This document shows, piece by piece, positions 1 through 5,224 of a stretch of DNA of 14,496 nt; the first letter of the stretch is position 1, and every line of letters starts with the position of its first letter. Source of the stretch: Kiritimatiellia bacterium (GTDB lineage: Bacteria; Verrucomicrobiota; Kiritimatiellia; RFP12; UBA1067); contig JAFRBA010000036.1 in NCBI GenBank assembly GCA_017405115.1, positions 1 through 14,496 on the forward strand, in the 5' to 3' direction. Position numbers and translations under genes: made by a program. The notes under the pieces were generated by a model. The model worked only from the letters and a program-made list of their open reading frames with translations. It made no database searches and was not told the DNA's origin.

Positions 1-547
1 CGCACGTGCCGGGCAGGCCGCCGCCCACGACGACGACATCTGCCTCCACCGTCTCGACGTCCCCCTTGGGCGCGAGCGGCAGCGTCGGCGCGCCCTCGCC
101 CCTCGCCAGCACCACGCCGGCGCAGCGCCCGTCGAACCCGTCGGAGTCCACGAGCCGCACCTCAACATTGCCGCGGCGCAGGGACACCTCGCCGCCGTCT
201 TCCCACGCCCATTCCCGCTGCGAAGCGCCGAAACGCCTCTTCAAGTCGGCGCCGCCGACCCGGACGCCGAACGCGCCCGCCCCGTCGACCCATTTGCGCG
301 CACGCACCCAGACGCGCCACGCCCCGTCCTCCGGCACGTCGACGACGGCCTTCGCGTCCGTGACGGGGATGCCCTTTCCGTGGGCGATCAGGTATGGCGA
401 GCCCATGACGTCCATGAACTGCACGTCGAGCCCCCATCCGCCAGGGTCAAACGCCTGCGCCGGTATCTCGACAGTTGCCGCTCGGACGGCCTGCGAGAAG
501 GCCATGGCCGCACACGAGCACAGACAGAAACGCAACATTGTATTCAT
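1..547 (-). CDS. Secreted FAD-dependent oxidoreductase, N-terminal part (runs off left edge)
   Basis: Partial gene; about 182 N-terminal residues are present. It opens with a signal peptide (MNTMLRFCLCSCAAMAFSQAVRA, cleavage near residue 23). A beta-rich region of about 130 residues follows, with motifs WRVWVRARKW, WAWEDGG and DSDGFDGRCAGVVL. This pattern is familiar to me from secreted oxidoreductases of Lentisphaerae and Kiritimatiellae, where a carbohydrate-binding-like sandwich precedes the enzyme domain. At the left edge the Rossmann dinucleotide-binding motif begins (ADVVVVGGGLPGTC), which marks the FAD-binding domain (FAD_oxidored type). The substrate cannot be told from this fragment. 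The start at 547 is chosen because it lies about 7 bases after a perfect TATAAT box, with no Shine-Dalgarno sequence, so the mRNA is probably leaderless. An alternative start is the Met at residue 4. The gene is divergent from the V-ATPase operon. Oxidoreductase identity is fairly sure; the exact family is inferred. Confidence 0.8.
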   Translation of the reverse strand, partial: MNTMLRFCLCSCAAMAFSQAVRAATVEIPAQAFDPGGWGLDVQFMDVMGSPYLIAHGKGIPVTDAKAVVDVPEDGAWRVWVRARKWVDGAGAFGVRVGGADLKRRFGASQREWAWEDGGEVSLRRGNVEVRLVDSDGFDGRCAGVVLARGEGAPTLPLAPKGDVETVEADVVVVGGGLPGTC

Positions 548-553
548 GCGCGT

Positions 554-583
554 ATTATAGCAGATGGCAGAATGAACGGTCAA
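554..583 (-). promoter_or_regulatory. Promoter of the FAD oxidoreductase gene (leaderless)
   Basis: On the minus strand there is TTGACC (583-578), an 18-bp spacer, and TATAAT (559-554) preceded by TGC, i.e. an extended -10. The expected transcription start, about 7 bases downstream, coincides with the ATG at 547, so no 5' leader or Shine-Dalgarno sequence remains. Confidence 0.75.
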
Positions 584-598
584 CGCCCGCAGGCCAAC

Positions 599-627
599 TT
601 GACCGCCGCGGCCTAAAAGAATATAAT
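599..627 (+). promoter_or_regulatory. Promoter of the V-ATPase operon
   Basis: TTGACC (599-604), a 17-bp spacer and TATAAT (622-627) form a near-consensus sigma70 promoter. The expected start is near 634, leaving a leader of about 27 bases with AAGGA (646-650) 10 bases before the ATG at 661. Its -35 box is the mirror image of the -35 box of the divergent promoter (578-583). Confidence 0.8.
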
Positions 628-660
628 TTACGGACAACAACTTGTAAGGAACAGGCAGCA

Positions 661-1230
661 ATGGAAGAACTGCAGAGCATACTCGAGAAGATCAACCGGG
701 AAGGCGTCGAGAAGGCCGAGGCCGAGGCGGCGCGCATCGTCGGAGCCGCGAAGAAGGAAGCTGAGACGCTGCTGAGCGACGCACGCGAGGCGGCTTCGAA
801 GGAGAAAGCGGAGGCCGAGCGCGAGTCGGCAGACTCGGCCAGGCGCGCCGAGGAGACCATCCGCCAGGCGGCGCGCGACGTCATGATATCAGTGCGCGAC
901 TCCGTTACCGCCATCCTGGAGAAGCTGCTCGCCAAGGACGTCGACCTTGCGCTGGCCGACGACTCGACCGCCGCGGGCCTAGCATCCGAGGCCGTCCGCG
1001 AGCTTGTCGGCCCCGGCGAGATATCCGCAGGGCCCAAGCTCGTCGCCGCGCTTCAGGCCAAGCTCGCGTCCAATGGCGACTTCACGGTCGTGATGGACAA
1101 GGACGCCGGAACCGGCTTCAGGGTGCGTCTGGACGGCGGGCGCGTCGAGCACGACTTCACCGGGGAGGCAATCGCAAGGGAGCTCTCGAAGCGCCTCCGG
1201 CCGGACCTTGCCAAGCTCCTCCGCGACTAG
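661..1230 (+). CDS. atpE: V-type ATP synthase subunit E
   Basis: 189 residues. This is the peripheral stalk subunit of the V/A-type ATPase, which joins the catalytic A3B3 head to the membrane sector on the cytoplasmic side. Residues 1-85 are charged and Ala/Glu/Lys-rich with heptad-like spacing (EKAEAEAARIVGAAKKEAET), the long helix typical of subunit E. Residues 90-189 form a mixed globular part ending in KRLRPDLAKLLRD, as in the family's C-terminal domain. Length matches the family (about 190-200). The start has AAGGA 10 bases upstream and a strong promoter. It is followed after 12 bases by the DUF2764 gene and then by subunit A, the order known from Chlamydia and Bacteroides. The identification rests on fold pattern plus gene order. 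The symbol follows V-type usage (ntpE in some genomes), not the F-type c subunit. Confidence 0.85.
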   Translation: MEELQSILEKINREGVEKAEAEAARIVGAAKKEAETLLSDAREAASKEKAEAERESADSARRAEETIRQAARDVMISVRDSVTAILEKLLAKDVDLALADDSTAAGLASEAVRELVGPGEISAGPKLVAALQAKLASNGDFTVVMDKDAGTGFRVRLDGGRVEHDFTGEAIARELSKRLRPDLAKLLRD

Positions 1231-1242
1231 GGCGTCCGGCAG

Positions 1243-1731
1243 ATGTTCACCGACTACATCGTCTCGAGCCTCCCGTCTCTCGCCTTCGGCGCGCCCGCGC
1301 CGATGCCGTGGGAGAAGTTCGCCGAGGCCTGCGGCGGGGAGGAGAACGTGCTCGGCTGCATAGCCGAGGGCGGCTGGGCCGACCTCGAGACGCAGATGCG
1401 CAACGCCATCGCCGAGGCGCGCGCGCCGGGGCGCGCAGACTTCCGGCGTCCCGCGGCGGGATGCTCGCTCTACTGGCGCAACCGCGTGCTCGCCTGCTTC
1501 CAGGAGAAGGACGTGCTGCGCCGCGAGGAGCTTCTGGACAAGACGTGGTGGGACGCCGCCGGCGAGCTCACCCCGCCCGCCTCTCCGCTTGGCCGCGGCG
1601 CGCTCGCGACCTACGCCCTCAGGCTCCGAATCGCCTTGAGGCGCGACATGATGTCGGCGGAAAAGGGAAACGCCGCCTTTGAACGGCTCACCGCGGAGAC
1701 AAGGCGCCCGACAACCACACAACAACCGTAA
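1243..1731 (+). CDS. DUF2764 family protein of the V-ATPase operon
   Basis: 162 residues, no signal peptide or membrane segment. A gene of this size and position (between V-ATPase subunits E and A) is a fixed part of the operon in Chlamydiae, Bacteroidetes and relatives, where it is called DUF2764. Visible features are an N-terminal FTDYIVSSLPSLAFG segment, a central SLYWRNRVLACFQEK helix, a WWD motif (residues 106-108) and a basic C-terminal helix. Its role is not established. Since these operons lack an obvious subunit C, it may stand in for part of the central stalk, but that is inference. No clear Shine-Dalgarno sequence precedes the ATG. It starts 12 bases after subunit E and ends 14 bases before subunit A, so it is probably translated from the same message. 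Confidence 0.75.
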   Translation: MFTDYIVSSLPSLAFGAPAPMPWEKFAEACGGEENVLGCIAEGGWADLETQMRNAIAEARAPGRADFRRPAAGCSLYWRNRVLACFQEKDVLRREELLDKTWWDAAGELTPPASPLGRGALATYALRLRIALRRDMMSAEKGNAAFERLTAETRRPTTTQQP

Positions 1732-1745
1732 AACGGCAACTTACC

Positions 1746-3515
1746 ATGACTACTACAGGAAAGATCACAGGCGTAAACGGAAACATGATCACCGTCGCGT
1801 TCGAAGGCGCGGTCGCGCAGAACGAAGTCGGCTACGCCATCCTCGGCGACATGCGCCTCATGGCGGAGATCGTGCGCGTGCGCGGGCGGTTCTGCGACAT
1901 GCAGGTCTTCGACTCCACGACCGACCTGATGGTCGGCACGCCGGTCGAGTTCTCCGGCGACATGCTGTTCGCGGAGCTCGGGCCCGGAATGCTGGCGCAG
2001 GTCTACGACGGCATGCAGAACCCACTCCCCGAGCTTGCGAAGGAGGCGGGGCGCATATCGAAAGACGCAAGCTACTTTCTCCAGCGCGGCATGTACCTGC
2101 CGGGCCTCCCGCGCGACAGGAAGTGGGACTTCCATCCGACGGCGAAGGTCGGGGACCGCATCGCCGCCGGCGACGTGCTGGGCTGGGTGACCGAGGGCAT
2201 ATTCGACGGCAAGACCATGCCGGGCCACAAGATCATGGCGCCGTTCAAGCTCAAGGGCGTCCACACCCTCGCGTCCATAGCGCCAGCCGGCGACTACACC
2301 GTCACGGACGCCATAGCGACGCTCACCGGCGAGAACGGCGAGTCCGAGGAGGTCGCCATGCTGCAGCGCTGGCCGGTGAAGGTGCCGGTGAAGTGCTACG
2401 CCGAGCGCCTGGAGCCGACCGAGACGCTCGAGACCACCGTCCGCACCATCGACACGTTCTTCCCCGTGGCCGTCGGCGGCACGTACTGCATCCCCGGCCC
2501 CTTCGGCGCCGGCAAGACCGTGCTGCAGCACACGACCGCGCGCTACGCCAAGGTCGACGTCGTGATCTCCGCCGCCTGCGGCGAGCGCGCCGGCGAAGTC
2601 GTCGAGACGCTGAAGGAGTTCCCGGAGCTCATCGACCCCAAGACCGGGCAGTCGCTGATGAAGCGGACCATCATCATCTGCAACACCTCTTCGATGCCCG
2701 TGGCGTCGCGCGAGGCGTCCGTATACACGGCGGTGACGCTCGCGGAGTACTTCCGCCAGCAGGGGCTCAACGTCCTGGTGCTGGCGGACTCCACGAGCCG
2801 CTGGGCGCAGGCGATGCGCGAGCTTTCGGGCCGCCTGGAGGAGATACCCGGAGAAGAGGCCTTCCCGGCGTACCTCGAGTCGCGCATCGCGGCGTTCTAC
2901 GAGCGCGCCGGGCGCGTGCGCCTCAGGAACGGCGAGACGGGCTCGATTACGATCGGCGGCACGGTGTCGCCCGCAGGCGGCAACTTCGACGAACCGGTGA
3001 CCCAGGCGACGCTCAAGGTCGTAGGCGGCTTCCACGGCCTCTCGCGCGCAAGGTCCGACGCGCGCCGCTATCCGGCGATCGACCCTCTCGAGAGCTGGAG
3101 CCACTACCGCTCGGTCATAGACCAGGACCGCGTCGAGCGCGCCCGCGCCATCCTACGCAAGGGCAACGAAGTCGCGCAGATGATGAAGGTCGTCGGCGAG
3201 GAGGGAACGTCCCTGGAGGACTTCACGACCTACCTGAAGGCCGAGTTCCTCGACGCCGTGTACCTGCAGCAGAACGCCTTCTCCGAAACGGACGCCTCGA
3301 CGCCGGTCGCGAGGCAGAAGACGATGTTCGACGTCGTGGAGAAGGCCCTCCTCGGCAAATACCGCTTCGGCGACAAGGCGGAGACGCGCAAGTTCTTCAT
3401 GGACCTCCAGCAGACATTCATCGACTGGAACGACAAGCCGGCCGACACGCCGGAGTTCACCCAGTTCAAGGACGAACTGGAGAAGAAGATCGCCACCGCT
3501 AGCCAACCGTCCTGA
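1746..3515 (+). CDS. atpA: V-type ATP synthase catalytic subunit A
   Basis: 589 residues, full length for bacterial V-type subunit A (about 580-595). It is the nucleotide-hydrolysing subunit of the A3B3 head, coupling ATP turnover to H+ or Na+ movement through the membrane sector. The N-terminal beta barrel is at residues 1-70, followed by the A-subunit-specific bulge at about 110-190. The P-loop GPFGAGKT spans 251-258 (Lys257). The Walker B region VLADSTSRW spans about 345-353 (Asp348), followed by the GRLEEIPGEEAFPAYL segment. The C-terminal helical domain is complete. All catalytic elements are intact, so the gene looks functional. It is the third gene of the operon but the last one present: the next gene is on the opposite strand, only 20 bases beyond the stop, and subunit B is absent. 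No SD-like sequence precedes the ATG. Confidence 0.97.
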   Translation: MTTTGKITGVNGNMITVAFEGAVAQNEVGYAILGDMRLMAEIVRVRGRFCDMQVFDSTTDLMVGTPVEFSGDMLFAELGPGMLAQVYDGMQNPLPELAKEAGRISKDASYFLQRGMYLPGLPRDRKWDFHPTAKVGDRIAAGDVLGWVTEGIFDGKTMPGHKIMAPFKLKGVHTLASIAPAGDYTVTDAIATLTGENGESEEVAMLQRWPVKVPVKCYAERLEPTETLETTVRTIDTFFPVAVGGTYCIPGPFGAGKTVLQHTTARYAKVDVVISAACGERAGEVVETLKEFPELIDPKTGQSLMKRTIIICNTSSMPVASREASVYTAVTLAEYFRQQGLNVLVLADSTSRWAQAMRELSGRLEEIPGEEAFPAYLESRIAAFYERAGRVRLRNGETGSITIGGTVSPAGGNFDEPVTQATLKVVGGFHGLSRARSDARRYPAIDPLESWSHYRSVIDQDRVERARAILRKGNEVAQMMKVVGEEGTSLEDFTTYLKAEFLDAVYLQQNAFSETDASTPVARQKTMFDVVEKALLGKYRFGDKAETRKFFMDLQQTFIDWNDKPADTPEFTQFKDELEKKIATASQPS

Positions 3516-3535
3516 CCGCCGTTTGCCGTCATTGA

Positions 3536-5170
3536 CTACGGGTGCTCGGGTCGGAACTTGAAGTCGCAGGACAGGACCTCTGCGGCCGTCACGCCGCCGA
3601 TGTCGACGCCACACGAGACCTTGATGTCGAAAACGAGAAACGCCGACTCCGCACCTTCGCGAAGAAGATGGATGATGGAAAGCTTCTGCGCCCCCTGCTT
3701 GGCCGGATCTGTCGCGGACTCGGCAATCGGGGTCTTCCCGTCAAGCGACAGCCGCATGCAAACCGACGACGCATAGGCGCGATACGCCTTCACGGCGGCA
3801 TCCACGATGAACCTGCCGGCGCATCCCGGCAGCGATATTTTGCGAACGACGCGCTTCGTCTCGACATGACCCTTCTTCGCACCAAGCTTGGCCTCGTCGC
3901 TGAAGAACGAAATCATCCGGCGGTAGTCCGTCCGCCCGTACGACGTGTCCATGTCAAGCCCGACGTCGACGACTTTGTACTCGCCCTCACCCTTGAATTC
4001 GAGCGACTTGAGGACGATGGGCCCCGATGCATTCAAGACCAGCTTCTTGTCGTCAAAGGCCGTTGCCTCTATCGTCGTCACGCCATCCGCCGAAAGCGGC
4101 ACGCCGCCAAACGTACCTTTCGCGCCAGGCGAGTGGCGTAACGTGTAGCGCCCCTTGCGGATGCTGCCGGACGAGAACATCCACCAGGCTAGCCGTTCTT
4201 CGGCGCCGACGAGCGAAAGTCCCTGATCCGTCAGCCTCCACGCGCACACGTCCTCAAACATCGTCTCCCTCACGAGGCCGAACGAGCAGAGATCTACCAT
4301 CCCCTCCGCACGTCCATCCTCGCGCACCGCCACCAGCCACTTCTTGAGGATCCGCTTCGGCTGCGGACGACTCGCCGTCGGCACGGCGGCGAGATACCCC
4401 TTCAACGCATCGCGGTACGACTTCTCGTCCGCGTCCTCGGGATCCTTGAACCAAAGGCCCGCGCTTCCCATCTTCCCCGCGACGCAGAACATCACGAGCG
4501 GCAGGTCGAACGAACGGCAGATGTCCATGCGCTCGACCGTAAAGCGCGTCAGCTCCTCCCATGTCTTCGCCTTGTGGTAGTTGCAGAACCTGCCGCTCCC
4601 CCAGAGGCACGGCACGACCGGGACGCCAGTCAGGAGGAAACCCTCAAGATGCGAACGAAAGGCTACAGGATCCGTCACGCAGTATGCGTCAAACACCCAT
4701 CCGTCGGCCTGCATGGCCAATGTCGGCATCAACGGCTCGGAAAGCCACTGGTACGTCTTCACACCGTACTTCGCCTTCAGGTGCTTCGCAATGGCGTCCT
4801 GCACGGCGAGCTGCCCGTCCCAGGTCACATTCTCCTCGCACGGCGTGACGGCGAACAGCCTGTCGGGGCACGGCTCCACGCCATCGCCCGGCGCGAAGAA
4901 CGCGTCGATTGCCTTGATCGCCGCCTCCGGCGTCTCCGGCAGTTTCTGCTTCCAGCCCTTCTTCTTCGGGAACGTCAGCTGGTAGATGACGGGCATTTTG
5001 TCGGACGAGACCTTTGCCCAGAACTTCGCCCTTGACGCCGCGTTCGTGGTCAGGGCAGCAGTCTGCATCGCAAACGTCTCGCCCCTGCCCGTGCAGCGGT
5101 AGTAGCAGAAGTCGTGGGCTGTAAGCGCCGACAGAGCGGCTAGCAGCGCAATGCCACTAAACATTTTCAT
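3536..5170 (-). CDS. Secreted protein of unknown function, 544 residues
   Basis: I do not recognise the family. The N-terminus MKMFSGIALLAALSALTA is a signal peptide, so export is likely. Residues about 55-290 have the alternating helix/strand look of a TIM-barrel-like domain (MPVIYQLTFPKKKGW, GWVFDAYCVTDP, GVPVVPCLWGSGRF, LPLVMFCVAGKMGSAGLWF). Residues about 330-544 are strand-rich and could be one or two beta-sandwich domains (SGPIVLKSLEFKGEGEYKVV, then FLVFDIKVSC). Glycoside hydrolases and their relatives often combine these parts, but no catalytic pair can be pointed out. The Shine-Dalgarno AAGGAG directly abuts the first ATG, while the second ATG (5164, two codons on) has the usual 6-base spacing. 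Initiation may therefore be at 5164, although the Lys at residue 2 favours 5170 for a signal peptide. It lies 54 bases after the 982-residue secreted protein and is probably cotranscribed with it. Confidence 0.75.
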   Translation of the reverse strand: MKMFSGIALLAALSALTAHDFCYYRCTGRGETFAMQTAALTTNAASRAKFWAKVSSDKMPVIYQLTFPKKKGWKQKLPETPEAAIKAIDAFFAPGDGVEPCPDRLFAVTPCEENVTWDGQLAVQDAIAKHLKAKYGVKTYQWLSEPLMPTLAMQADGWVFDAYCVTDPVAFRSHLEGFLLTGVPVVPCLWGSGRFCNYHKAKTWEELTRFTVERMDICRSFDLPLVMFCVAGKMGSAGLWFKDPEDADEKSYRDALKGYLAAVPTASRPQPKRILKKWLVAVREDGRAEGMVDLCSFGLVRETMFEDVCAWRLTDQGLSLVGAEERLAWWMFSSGSIRKGRYTLRHSPGAKGTFGGVPLSADGVTTIEATAFDDKKLVLNASGPIVLKSLEFKGEGEYKVVDVGLDMDTSYGRTDYRRMISFFSDEAKLGAKKGHVETKRVVRKISLPGCAGRFIVDAAVKAYRAYASSVCMRLSLDGKTPIAESATDPAKQGAQKLSIIHLLREGAESAFLVFDIKVSCGVDIGGVTAAEVLSCDFKFRPEHP

Positions 5171-5178
5171 CTCCTTGT

Positions 5179-5214
5179 CTTGCTAGACATTCTAGACGTT
5201 CTAGATGTTATAGA
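5179..5214 (-). repeat. 9-bp tandem repeat array, 4 units, abutting an RBS
   Basis: Read on the minus strand there are exactly four 9-bp units: TCTATAACA, TCTAGAACG, TCTAGAATG, TCTAGCAAG. Only the TCTAG core is well kept. The array ends directly at ACAAGGAG, the ribosome binding site of the 544-residue secreted protein gene. It fills nearly all of the 54-base gap after the 982-residue protein gene. Confidence 0.85.
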
Positions 5215-5224
5215 GAATCCAGAC

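Noticed and set aside
6..560. Plus-strand frame of 184 codons at the left edge
   Set aside because: Pro/Ser/Thr/Arg-rich shadow; the minus strand carries a signal peptide and an FAD-binding motif with a good promoter.
1611..3502. Long open frames in other frames and on the other strand over atpA (up to about 600 codons)
   Set aside because: Arg/His/Gly-rich translations typical of shadow frames in GC-rich genes; the atpA frame is certain from its motifs.
3500..3545. Rho-independent terminator between atpA and the convergent gene
   Set aside because: No stable stem and no T-run; only weak imperfect pairing around GACCGCCGTTTGCCGTC.
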